From an uncultured Eubacteriales bacterium (GTDB taxonomy: Bacteria; Bacillota; Clostridia; Lachnospirales; Lachnospiraceae): a stretch of 64,000 nucleotides of DNA. Made by a program: the position numbers and the translations under genes. The DNA is taken from assembly GCA_900548855.1 (NCBI GenBank), contig URMF01000003.1:56290-120289 (forward strand), in the 5' to 3' direction. Under the pieces are notes generated by a model. It was not told the DNA's origin, did not search any database, and saw only the letters and a list, made by a program, of their open reading frames with translations. This document shows positions 17,201 to 25,555 of the stretch, piece by piece. Every line of letters begins with the position of its first letter. The stretch's first letter is position 1.

Positions 17201-17271
17201 TAAGTAATTGCGAAACTCCATTTTCTCTTTCCTCCGTTGTGCAAGGCTAAGAAATTTTCGCAATTATCTTA
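17201..17271. mobile_element. MITE-like element, internally deleted 71-bp copy
   Basis: The left end TAAGTAATTGCGAAA and the reverse complement of the right end, TAAGATAATTGCGAAA, form terminal inverted repeats of the same family as the 185-452 element. The core still has GTTGTGCAA. It is flanked by AATAATAT on both sides (17,193-17,200 and 17,274-17,281), a possible target duplication in AT-rich sequence. Confidence 0.6.
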
Positions 17272-17287
17272 GAAATAATATATATAC

Positions 17288-18670
17288 TCAATATAGCAAT
17301 GCTGCCTCAATCGCTCCATCCTTCAATACAAATTTCACATGCTTTAGCTGCTGCTTTACATCAATTCCCCTGCCAGCTATCTCTATACGGCATCCGGGAT
17401 ATATCACATTCCGAACCACAATATTCGCATTTTTTCCACTATTAATCAATGCCTCACTGCGGTTTTTTTCATCTTTGTATTTCTTGAGTTCTACGGATTT
17501 AATAACCTTGGCACGAATTATCTCCATTCTTCTGGCATCCATTTCCTTTGTAGCCTTAGCCTTTGACATACGCTCTAAAATCTTAGCAGAACGTTCCAGC
17601 AAATCTACTTCCCCTTCCACTTTTTCAATCAGATGTGTAAGCTCTGCATCCCGGCTGAAAATTTTAGGAAGTACCCCTGCCGCCAAAACAGTAGATACCT
17701 CGGATACATTTCCTGCCTCACTGATCTCCATTCCCTGAATCGCATAAATGGAACCGCCAAGAACGATTGACTCCCGTCCTTCCACAGTTATCTTCCCCTC
17801 CGCTTCCAGCTTGGAATTCATAATGGAGCACACACTAATGTCACCACCTGCTTCCGCCATGGAATTTTCAAAAAATTTGCAGGTAATACTCCCCCCAGCC
17901 TTTAATTTGCCGGAAAACTTCCCCTGCATACCATTATAAATTATAATATTTTTACCAGCTTCTATTAGACAACTTCCCACATGACCCTTAATCTCGATAT
18001 TGCCGGTTGCTTTTACCATCATGCCGGATTTGACATCCCCTCGAATATTAACATCCCCATCGAAATTGATATGTCCATAGCTGATATCCACATTCCCTAA
18101 AACTTCTAATAAATTGGTAATGTAGATTCCCCTTTCCGTCACTTCCACTCTGCCATGAAGCGCAGCATAATATTTATTTTCTTTTATACGAAAGCCCTTA
18201 CCTCTAAGCGCCGGTAAACCCTTTCCACGCATCGGTGTACGCACGGTATTATCAACTGCATAGCCACACTCTCCATTGGTAGGTGGGATGTATTCTACCA
18301 GCAAATCCCCTTCTTCTACGATGGTATGCTCCATTGTATGAACATACTCTACAGAACCATCCTCTAATTCTCTTGGACCTGATTTTTCTTCAGGATTTTT
18401 AACATGAAATACAAACCGTCCGTCTGCGCCCTTCACAGGAGCTTTGCCCTTCGCCACCTCCACAAAAACATCATATATGTCATGCTCTATCATTCCCTGG
18501 ATTGTAGCATCCATTATACCTGTCTTTACATTATGCAGTTTTAACATTTCTTTCAAATCAGCGACTGTAAACTGCTGTCCGGATTCATCTAAATGAAGCT
18601 TCATCTTTGCCGACATCATGTCTGTTGCCAATGTAATTTCCGGAATACATGTCTTTGTACTTTGCTCCAT
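17288..18670 (-). CDS. FapA family protein (DUF342)
   Basis: The 460-residue protein matches the FapA/DUF342 family, annotated in Firmicutes as flagellar assembly protein A but with no settled function. It is cytoplasmic: no signal peptide or membrane segments. The middle section (about residues 140-330) has repeating glycine-rich turns such as GNVDISYGHINFDGDVNIRG and GNIEIKGHVG, which suggest a right-handed beta-helix. The C-terminal part is helical with a coiled coil (residues about 345-415). The ATG at 18,668-18,670 is preceded by AAGGGAAG. No other flagellar gene adjoins it, so the flagellar link is not supported by context. Confidence 0.75.
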   Translation of the reverse strand: MEQSTKTCIPEITLATDMMSAKMKLHLDESGQQFTVADLKEMLKLHNVKTGIMDATIQGMIEHDIYDVFVEVAKGKAPVKGADGRFVFHVKNPEEKSGPRELEDGSVEYVHTMEHTIVEEGDLLVEYIPPTNGECGYAVDNTVRTPMRGKGLPALRGKGFRIKENKYYAALHGRVEVTERGIYITNLLEVLGNVDISYGHINFDGDVNIRGDVKSGMMVKATGNIEIKGHVGSCLIEAGKNIIIYNGMQGKFSGKLKAGGSITCKFFENSMAEAGGDISVCSIMNSKLEAEGKITVEGRESIVLGGSIYAIQGMEISEAGNVSEVSTVLAAGVLPKIFSRDAELTHLIEKVEGEVDLLERSAKILERMSKAKATKEMDARRMEIIRAKVIKSVELKKYKDEKNRSEALINSGKNANIVVRNVIYPGCRIEIAGRGIDVKQQLKHVKFVLKDGAIEAALLY

Positions 18671-18822
18671 ACATCTTCCCTTTCTCCCAGTCTGGGCGGA
18701 ACAATATCCAGGCTCTATTATCGTACATAATACTATACATACCAATAAAAATCCACCATTATTTCTAAATTTCTGTGAGGTAATCCGGCAAGCTCATTTT
18801 ATGTAAAAACATGCTATCTATA

Positions 18823-18869
18823 GTACTCAAAAATAGTCCACTGGACCATTTTCTCATATGCTTGGCAAC
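18823..18869 (-). repeat. short hairpin repeat, copy C
   Basis: The minus strand pairs AAAATGGTCC with GGACTATTTT around an AGT loop, with one G-U pair replaced by an A-C mismatch on the plus strand. TATGAG and TTGAGTAC flanks are conserved with the other copies. It follows the terminator of the transcarbamylase gene. Confidence 0.75.
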
Positions 18870-18872
18870 TTA

Positions 18873-18918
18873 AAAAATCCCGGAAGACAATAATTATTAT
18901 TGTTCTCCCGGGATTTAT
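18873..18918 (-). terminator. terminator of the transcarbamylase gene
   Basis: A long stem pairs AAATCCCGGGAGAACAATAAT with ATTATTGTCTTCCGGGATTT on the minus strand and is followed by T residues. It lies about 15 bases beyond the stop codon at 18,934. The stem is nearly symmetric and could work in both directions. Confidence 0.8.
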
Positions 18919-18933
18919 AATCCGGTTATTCTG

Positions 18934-19866
18934 TTATTTGGTAAGCAATGTTACCATAACTGCTTTTTCCGCATGACGGCGGTTTTCTGCCTGATCTAAA
19001 ATAAAGTCCAGATTGTCATCCACAACCTCCTGACTGATTTCAAAACCAACATGCATCGGCATATCATGCATTACCTTTGCCTTACCTCCGGCAAGAAACT
19101 CCTTATTAATCTGATATGGCATCATTTTGGCAAGAGTCTCCTCCTTCTGCTGCTGGTATGCTGGATTATTAAAGAATTCCATGTCTACCCAGGTATCCGT
19201 ATACAGCACGTCCATCTCTGCCGCATATTTTTTCGCTTCATCCATAGACATGGACGAATCTAATTCTATATAATGCCCCGTTGCCTTTGCATCCTCGTAA
19301 AAGGAATCGCTTACCGCCGTGTCATTTACAAGGGGGGTCAGACCATAAATTGTACCCTCTCCCATTTTTGAGAAAAATTCCACCAGGGAGTTAAAGACAT
19401 TGTTCTTAGCCCCAATATACAACATTTTTACATTCAGGCTTCCAAAATGTTCCTTAAGAGTCAGTGCATCTGCCAAAATCTGACACGGATGATACGTTGA
19501 ATCACACCCATTAATAAAAGGAACCGTTGCATTTTTATTGAATAATTCCACTGTTTCATTCTTAATCAACCGTGCCATAATAATATCCACATTGCGGCAC
19601 ACATACTTAATCTCCGATACCGTTTCTCCTAATACAAAGTTGGAATCTTTCCAGAGCTGGTTGTAATAGGTTCCACCCAATTCCGTAATACCCGTCGTGA
19701 AAGAAAGAAAAGTTCTTGTGGAAGTCTTTTCAAATAACGTATACAATTTCTTTCCCTTCAGGGTCTCTGAATACCTCTCCGGAGACTTTTTCATATCATA
19801 AGCCAAATCCAGAATTTCATTCAATTCTTCTTTACTGAAGTTACTAAAATTAATCATATTTTTCAT
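18934..19866 (-). CDS. ornithine/aspartate carbamoyltransferase family protein with atypical substrate motifs
   Basis: The 310-residue protein is plainly a transcarbamylase. The carbamoyl-phosphate motifs are intact: FEKTSTRTFLSF (STRT at 49-52) and HPCQ at 126-129. The second-substrate motifs are not those of ornithine carbamoyltransferase. The SMG loop (family form DxWVSMG) reads DTWVDME at 224-230, and the HCLP motif reads HDMP at 267-270, so the Cys that contacts ornithine is Asp. An automatic annotation would call it ArgF, but another acceptor amine is possible. No arginine biosynthesis gene is nearby. The ATG at 19,864-19,866 has GAGGG eight bases upstream. It appears monocistronic with a strong terminator. 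Confidence 0.8.
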   Translation of the reverse strand: MKNMINFSNFSKEELNEILDLAYDMKKSPERYSETLKGKKLYTLFEKTSTRTFLSFTTGITELGGTYYNQLWKDSNFVLGETVSEIKYVCRNVDIIMARLIKNETVELFNKNATVPFINGCDSTYHPCQILADALTLKEHFGSLNVKMLYIGAKNNVFNSLVEFFSKMGEGTIYGLTPLVNDTAVSDSFYEDAKATGHYIELDSSMSMDEAKKYAAEMDVLYTDTWVDMEFFNNPAYQQQKEETLAKMMPYQINKEFLAGGKAKVMHDMPMHVGFEISQEVVDDNLDFILDQAENRRHAEKAVMVTLLTK

Positions 19867-20030
19867 CCTGCGTACCCTCTTTCTTCATTTTGATTATAAC
19901 CCGTATAAATCACAATAGACTTTCATTATACATATAATTTCTTATAAAATGCAACCATTAATCTGCTACTTTTCAAAAATATGTACTATCTTGGTTACAG
20001 CGGAGACCTGACTGGCGCTGTCTTAAAGGA

Positions 20031-20729
20031 TTACTCCTCTCCATTATTTTGCTCGTCTGCCTCAGCCGCATTCTCTGTATTATTTTGCACCACCTGATTA
20101 TTCTTGCGTTTCAAGCGCTTCTGCTTACGCCTGTCCACCGGTCTCATATTAGCTGCAGCTGCCTCTTGTCTGGCACGCTGAATCTCCCGGAGGGTCTGGT
20201 CTAATTTCTGGTATCTCTCCTCGGCTCTTGCCTCCTGCTCCTTCGTCATACCCGTAATCTGCGTAACAACCGCATTTGCGGCATGCTCCCCGGCGCTTTT
20301 TCCAATTAAATCATTATTTTCCTGAATTGCATTGGAAAGAATACGGTTCATAAGCTGCTGGAACTGCTCCATTTTTTCTTCATTAGAAAGAATTTTCTGC
20401 TTCACTGATACAAGCTCTGTATCTCTGGAAGGGTTGTCCACTCTACTAGCTACTGCATGGACTGCATCTGTTGCTTTTGCCTTTTGCCCTTTTGCAATCT
20501 GTTCTCTGCGCATCTCTAAATAATTACGGATTGCTTTCAGCTGGAGTCCTTTTTCTTTTAAGTCCCGCACCTTAGAAAGTACCTCAATGTCCTTCTTCGT
20601 ATAGTATCTATGTCCCATCTCATTTCGATGGATATCCATCTTCAGTTCTTCTTCCCAGTAACGAAGTACATGAGATTCTACGCCTACCATGGCTGAAGCC
20701 TCTTTAATCAGATAATAATCTTCTTTCAT
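20031..20729 (-). CDS. MerR-family transcriptional regulator
   Basis: From the ATG at 20,727-20,729 (GGGAGGACAG upstream) the protein has 232 residues. The MerR winged helix is at residues 4-72: YLIKEASAMVGVESHVLRYW, then GHRYYTKKDIEVLSKVRDLKEKG. The rest is a long helical region with a predicted coiled coil (residues about 150-200) and a basic KKQKRLKRKN stretch before an acidic tail. No metal-binding cysteines are present, so it is not a metal sensor of the classical kind. The ligand and targets are unknown. Confidence 0.8.
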   Translation of the reverse strand: MKEDYYLIKEASAMVGVESHVLRYWEEELKMDIHRNEMGHRYYTKKDIEVLSKVRDLKEKGLQLKAIRNYLEMRREQIAKGQKAKATDAVHAVASRVDNPSRDTELVSVKQKILSNEEKMEQFQQLMNRILSNAIQENNDLIGKSAGEHAANAVVTQITGMTKEQEARAEERYQKLDQTLREIQRARQEAAAANMRPVDRRKQKRLKRKNNQVVQNNTENAAEADEQNNGEE

Positions 20730-20874
20730 ATTCTGTCCTCCCTGTATTGAATCCGTTGTATGAGTGATTTTAGGAAACACTCATGCATATACGTTCATTA
20801 TAGGGAGAAAATTCCAAATAGAATAGTAGGTATCATCTTCAAAATTCTGATGAATTCTCTTAAGAGTCGACACG

Positions 20875-22341
20875 CTATTCCATTGCTTCTTCTAAATTCT
20901 CCGTTGTTACCTGTTCCGTTGTTACTTCTTCTGTCACAGCTTCCGTTGCTGTTTCTTTTTTGTTATTCTCCTTTGTCAACATCTCTGTAGTCACGTCATT
21001 TTTCACAAATTTACAACGTCCCTTTTTATCTGCCTTATAAATCTTGTCTTTATAAGAAAAGCGCTTATTCTTAACCAAACATCCCTTTCCATCAAAGCAA
21101 TACTTGTATTTTCCGATTTCCATCAGTGTGCTCTGTGCCCGGACACCTGATTTCTTGAGGTAATATTTTTTGCCGCCCTTGGTAATCCACTTTTTCTTCT
21201 GAACTACGCCCTTGCTGTTACAATAGTAATAATTTCCTTTATATTTCTTAAAGCCCTTTGAGCGTTTTCCCTTTGCGTTGAAATAATAGGTTTTCCCACT
21301 GATTTTTACCATTTCACTCTTTGCCACACTTCCATCACCGGTGACATAAACAAGTGTATTGCCTTTATATAGCCATTGTTTCTTCAGAGCATAACCGCTG
21401 CCGCCCACATAGTAGGATTCCCCCTCAAAGGTAACCCACTTTTTCTTCTGCAATACTCCCTTTGAATTAAAATAATAGCTCTGTTTTCCGATTTTATAAA
21501 GACCTGTAACCCGGTAACCCTTTTTATCCAGGTAATATTTTTTCTTCTTAACCGTAATCCACTTCTTTTTCTGAACCTTGTCTGCCTTTATGTACTGGTA
21601 ATGGATTCCATCCGCCGCCTTTTTCCAACCGGTAAATGGCTCCTTTGCCTCTGTTGTAGCTTCTGTTTTATCCTCTGTGGCGGCCTGCTCTGTTGTGGTA
21701 TTATCAGAAGGATTCGGCGACACTGTTCCGGAAGCAAACACAGAATCATAATTCCCGGCATGTTCATAATAACTTACCGTAACAGTTGTAAGATTAATAA
21801 TCCGTCCCCATTTAATCTGGCATCCATTCGGATAATTTGCTTCAGCTACCATAATAGTATTCCCACTTCTCGCTATGACAAACACAGAATGACTGCCATC
21901 AATTCTCACAATATCCCCAACCTGGATATTTGCTATCTGTGTCTTGCTTGGACTATTATATGTGGTCCATGTAGTATCGCCAAATACATCATAGCCTAAT
22001 TTGTTGGCAAACCCCATGCACTGGGTTGCCAATACATGTCCACCTCCAGCAAAATGATTGCAGGTACAGCCGCCTGTTCCATAAACATGGCTCACCCCTG
22101 AGGTCTTGTGAAGCGTACAGGGTTTGCTTGTATATCCATCCGAATTATCCTTTGTACTTCCCACATGGTTCCAATACTTTCCGTCAGGAAATTTCACCTT
22201 TAATTCTGTGATTCTGGTGTTAAAATCAATTCCTGCCGCCTGGCTGCTACACGGCATTGCCATAAAAAGAAAGCCTGCAAGACCAATGCATACTCTTATC
22301 CGTTTCCACACCAAGCTCCTGTGCTTCTTCTTTGAAATCAT
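20875..22341 (-). CDS. secreted CHAP-like cysteine peptidase/amidase with cell-wall-binding repeats
   Basis: The 488-residue protein starts at 22,341 (GGATGGAGGG upstream) with a signal peptide ending MPCSSQAAG. Residues about 40-195 form a CHAP/NlpC-like domain. ATQCMGFANKLG supplies a candidate catalytic Cys, and GSHSVFVI the His; a Cys-rich loop (GTGGCTCNH) precedes it. Residues about 230-455 are about ten cell-wall-binding (choline-binding-like) repeats of the W/Y-G-K pattern, such as KQSYYFNSKGVLQKKKW, unusually rich in lysine. The C-terminus is a Thr/Glu-rich tail (TTEMLTKENN to EEVTTEQVTTENLEE). It is probably a peptidoglycan hydrolase held at the wall. Confidence 0.72.
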   Translation of the reverse strand: MISKKKHRSLVWKRIRVCIGLAGFLFMAMPCSSQAAGIDFNTRITELKVKFPDGKYWNHVGSTKDNSDGYTSKPCTLHKTSGVSHVYGTGGCTCNHFAGGGHVLATQCMGFANKLGYDVFGDTTWTTYNSPSKTQIANIQVGDIVRIDGSHSVFVIARSGNTIMVAEANYPNGCQIKWGRIINLTTVTVSYYEHAGNYDSVFASGTVSPNPSDNTTTEQAATEDKTEATTEAKEPFTGWKKAADGIHYQYIKADKVQKKKWITVKKKKYYLDKKGYRVTGLYKIGKQSYYFNSKGVLQKKKWVTFEGESYYVGGSGYALKKQWLYKGNTLVYVTGDGSVAKSEMVKISGKTYYFNAKGKRSKGFKKYKGNYYYCNSKGVVQKKKWITKGGKKYYLKKSGVRAQSTLMEIGKYKYCFDGKGCLVKNKRFSYKDKIYKADKKGRCKFVKNDVTTEMLTKENNKKETATEAVTEEVTTEQVTTENLEEAME

Positions 22342-22448
22342 CTGTACCCTCCATCCTATTATCCTGCGTATTCTAGTCAACTGCTGCAATATATAATCAT
22401 CATTATATACACGGTTCCTGTTAAATTCCTGTGAATAACAACCAATTA

Positions 22449-25271
22449 TTATTGTAACAGCTTTTTCAGATATTGTCCCGTATAACTTTCTTTACATTGT
22501 ACTACTTCCTCAGGTGTTCCTGCAACAACAATTGTTCCACCCTTGTCACCACCCTCCGGTCCGATATCAATAATATAATCCGCGGTTTTGATGACTTCCA
22601 GATTATGTTCAATCACAACCACAGTATTGCCGCCCTCTGACAAACGCTGAAGTATCTCTACCAGCTTGTGCACATCCGCAAAATGCAGGCCTGTAGTAGG
22701 CTCATCTAATATATAAATGGTTCTTCCGGTACTTCTTCTGGAAAGCTCTGTTGCCAATTTCACACGCTGTGCCTCGCCACCGCTTAAGGTTGTGGAAGGC
22801 TGTCCCAATCGGATATAACCAAGACCTACTTCCTTTAGTGTCTCAATCTTCCTTAAGATAGAAGGAACATTTTGAAAGAAATTGCACGCCTCATCTACGG
22901 TCATATCCAGTACATCATAAATATTCTTACCTTTATAGGTAACCTCTAAGGTCTCTCTGTTGTACCGCTTGCCACCGCATACCTCACATGGTACATACAC
23001 ATCCGGAAGGAAATGCATTTCTATCTTGATAATACCGTCACCCTTACATGCCTCACAGCGTCCGCCGGAAATATTGAAGGAAAATCTCCCCTTCTTATAG
23101 CCCTTAGCCTTTGCTTCCTTTGTCCCTGCAAACAAATCCCGAATCATATCGAAAACTCCGGTATAGGTTGCCGGATTTGACCGCGGTGTTCTTCCAATCG
23201 GGGACTGGTCGATATTAATAACCTTGTCAAGCTGTTCCAGCCCTTCTATTGCATCATGTGCTCCCGATTTCATTCTGGCACGGTTTAACTCCTTCGCCAG
23301 ATGCTTATATAATATCTCATTTACCAGGGAGCTTTTCCCGGAACCGGATACCCCTGTGACACAGGTCATAACCCCCAGCGGAAATGCCACGTCAATATTT
23401 TTCAGATTATTCTGTCTGGCACCCTTCACGGTAAGCCAGCCCGTTGGTTCTTTTCGTTTTTCCGGTACCGGAATCTTGATTCTCCCGGATAAATAGGCAC
23501 CGGTAATGGACTTCTTATTCTTCATAATCTGGGCTGCCGTTCCCTGGGCAATGACCTCGCCCCCATTTTCTCCCGCACCGGGGCCGATATCCACAATATG
23601 ATCTGCCGCCAGCATGGTATCCTCATCATGCTCTACCACAATCAGGGTATTACCAAGGTCCCGGAGATGCTTCAGTGTTGCAATCAATTTATCGTTATCC
23701 CGCTGATGAAGACCGATACTGGGCTCATCCAAAATATAGGCCACCCCCACAAGACCGGAACCAATCTGGGTCGCAAGCCGGATTCTCTGTGCCTCGCCGC
23801 CGGACAACGTCCCGGTAGGTCTGTAAAGTGCAAGATAATTAAGCCCTACATCCATTAAGAAATTCAATCTCGCCTTAATTTCTTTCAAAATTCCCCCGCC
23901 AATAAACTGCTGGCGCTCCGTAAGCTCCATATTGTCCAGAAATTCCACCAGCTTATCTATAGACATGGTGGTAATCTCATATATATTCTTGCCTGCAACC
24001 GTAACAGCAAGGGATTCTTTTTTCAGCCGCTGTCCCTCACAGACATCACAGGGCGTTATAGTCATAAAGCTCTCATACTCCTCCTTCATGGACTCAGAAC
24101 CCGCCTCGCGATAACGCCTCTGTACATTGCGGATTAGTCCTTCAAATGCCACATCATAAATTCCTTCGCCGCGCTGTCCTTTATAATGAACCTTAACCTC
24201 ATGTCCATTTGTACCATGAAGAATAATATTTCTTGCTTCCTCTGTCATTTGGTTAAATGGTGTATTTAAGTCAAATTTATATTCCTCTGCCAGTGCATCC
24301 AGTATGGCTCTTGTATAGGATTTCTTATCTGTACAGGACTGCCAGCCCAGAACGGCAATCGCACCATCTGCTATGGAAAGACTCTGGTCCGGTATCATCA
24401 AATCCACATCAAACTCCATCTTATAGCCAAGTCCAAAACAGGCTGGACAAGCCCCGAATGGATTATTAAAGGAAAAGCTTCTCGGCTCAATCTCATCTAT
24501 ACTGATTCCGCAGTCCGGACAGGAAAAGCTGGAACTCATATTAAGCGGTTTGCCGCCAATCACATCTACCACCATAATACCTTCTGCCAGCTTCATAACC
24601 GCTTCAATAGAATCATTTAAACGTCTCTCAATCCCCTTTTTTACTACAAGACGGTCTACCACAATGGAAATATCATGCTTTTTATTCTTATCCAGAGTAA
24701 TCTCCTCTTCCAAATCATACAGGGAGCCATCCACAATAACACGTACATATCCGCTTCTCTTCGCCTGGGCGAGAACTTTTTCATGTCTTCCCTTTCTTCC
24801 CCTGATAACCGGTGCCAACAGCTGGAATTTCGTGCCCTCCGGCAGCTCCATAACCGCATCCACCATCTGGTCTACTGTCTGCCTCTTAATCTCTTTCCCA
24901 CATTTCGGGCAATGAGGAATTCCGATTCTTGCATACAAAAGCCGGAAATAATCATAGATTTCCGTCACCGTTCCCACTGTGGAACGGGGATTGCGGTTCG
25001 TGGATTTCTGGTCAATGGATATTGCCGGAGATAAGCCCTCAATTTTCTCCACATCCGGTTTCTCTGCCTGTCCTAAAAATTGTCTTGCATAAGAGGACAG
25101 GGATTCCATATAACGGCGCTGTCCCTCTGCATATATTGTATCAAATGCAAGAGAAGATTTACCGGAACCGGAAAGACCGGTAAGAACCACCAATTCGTCT
25201 CTTGGAATCTTAATATCAATGTTCTTTAAATTGTGCTCCTTTGCACCCCTGATTGTAATGTATTGCTTCAT
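22449..25271 (-). CDS. uvrA: excinuclease ABC subunit A
   Basis: UvrA is the DNA-damage recognition ATPase of nucleotide excision repair. The 940-residue protein has two ABC modules. Walker A motifs are GLSGSGKSSLAFDTIYAEG near residue 32 and GVSGSGKSSLVNEIL near residue 640. Signatures LSGGEAQR occur twice. The zinc modules are CPDCG and CPAC near residue 255, and CEACKGDG and CEVCGGKRY near residue 740. The ATG at 25,269-25,271 follows AGAAAGGAAC. A LexA box at 25,434-25,447 indicates SOS control. Unlike many genomes, uvrB is not adjacent; it lies at 34,395. Confidence 0.97.
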   Translation of the reverse strand: MKQYITIRGAKEHNLKNIDIKIPRDELVVLTGLSGSGKSSLAFDTIYAEGQRRYMESLSSYARQFLGQAEKPDVEKIEGLSPAISIDQKSTNRNPRSTVGTVTEIYDYFRLLYARIGIPHCPKCGKEIKRQTVDQMVDAVMELPEGTKFQLLAPVIRGRKGRHEKVLAQAKRSGYVRVIVDGSLYDLEEEITLDKNKKHDISIVVDRLVVKKGIERRLNDSIEAVMKLAEGIMVVDVIGGKPLNMSSSFSCPDCGISIDEIEPRSFSFNNPFGACPACFGLGYKMEFDVDLMIPDQSLSIADGAIAVLGWQSCTDKKSYTRAILDALAEEYKFDLNTPFNQMTEEARNIILHGTNGHEVKVHYKGQRGEGIYDVAFEGLIRNVQRRYREAGSESMKEEYESFMTITPCDVCEGQRLKKESLAVTVAGKNIYEITTMSIDKLVEFLDNMELTERQQFIGGGILKEIKARLNFLMDVGLNYLALYRPTGTLSGGEAQRIRLATQIGSGLVGVAYILDEPSIGLHQRDNDKLIATLKHLRDLGNTLIVVEHDEDTMLAADHIVDIGPGAGENGGEVIAQGTAAQIMKNKKSITGAYLSGRIKIPVPEKRKEPTGWLTVKGARQNNLKNIDVAFPLGVMTCVTGVSGSGKSSLVNEILYKHLAKELNRARMKSGAHDAIEGLEQLDKVINIDQSPIGRTPRSNPATYTGVFDMIRDLFAGTKEAKAKGYKKGRFSFNISGGRCEACKGDGIIKIEMHFLPDVYVPCEVCGGKRYNRETLEVTYKGKNIYDVLDMTVDEACNFFQNVPSILRKIETLKEVGLGYIRLGQPSTTLSGGEAQRVKLATELSRRSTGRTIYILDEPTTGLHFADVHKLVEILQRLSEGGNTVVVIEHNLEVIKTADYIIDIGPEGGDKGGTIVVAGTPEEVVQCKESYTGQYLKKLLQ

Positions 25272-25433
25272 TGGTTTGTTCCTTTCTGTTACTGTCTGAA
25301 TATAATACATTTCACCAGTAACTTCTTTTCATATTATTGATTATTATTAAATTATTTGCAAGAATTTATTATTTTTAGGTCTGGGACATTTTTCAAATAG
25401 ATTCTTGACGTTTTTTTCTTTATCACTCACAAC

Positions 25434-25447
25434 CGAACCTCAGTTCG
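25434..25447 (-). promoter_or_regulatory. LexA (DinR) box upstream of uvrA
   Basis: CGAACCTCAGTTCG is a perfect match to the Gram-positive SOS core GAAC-N4-GTTC. It lies about 165 bases upstream of the uvrA start in the gap before the ABC exporter terminator. Confidence 0.75.
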
Positions 25448-25476
25448 CACAGGTAAAAGTATATCAGAATGTTCAA

Positions 25477-25518
25477 AAAAAGTACAGAACAAAATCGAAT
25501 ATTTGTTCTGTACTTTTA
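25477..25518 (-). terminator. terminator of the ABC exporter gene
   Basis: The stem pairs AAAAGTACAGAACAAA with TTTGTTCTGTACTTTT over a short loop, with T residues on either strand. It follows the exporter stop codon by about 40 bases. Confidence 0.8.
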
Positions 25519-25555
25519 TATATCAGCGTATATTTACTTATTGAAACCTCTTGCA

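Noticed and set aside
18934..19866. Plain annotation as ArgF
   Set aside because: Two substrate-binding motifs deviate, so only the family, not ornithine specificity, is supported.
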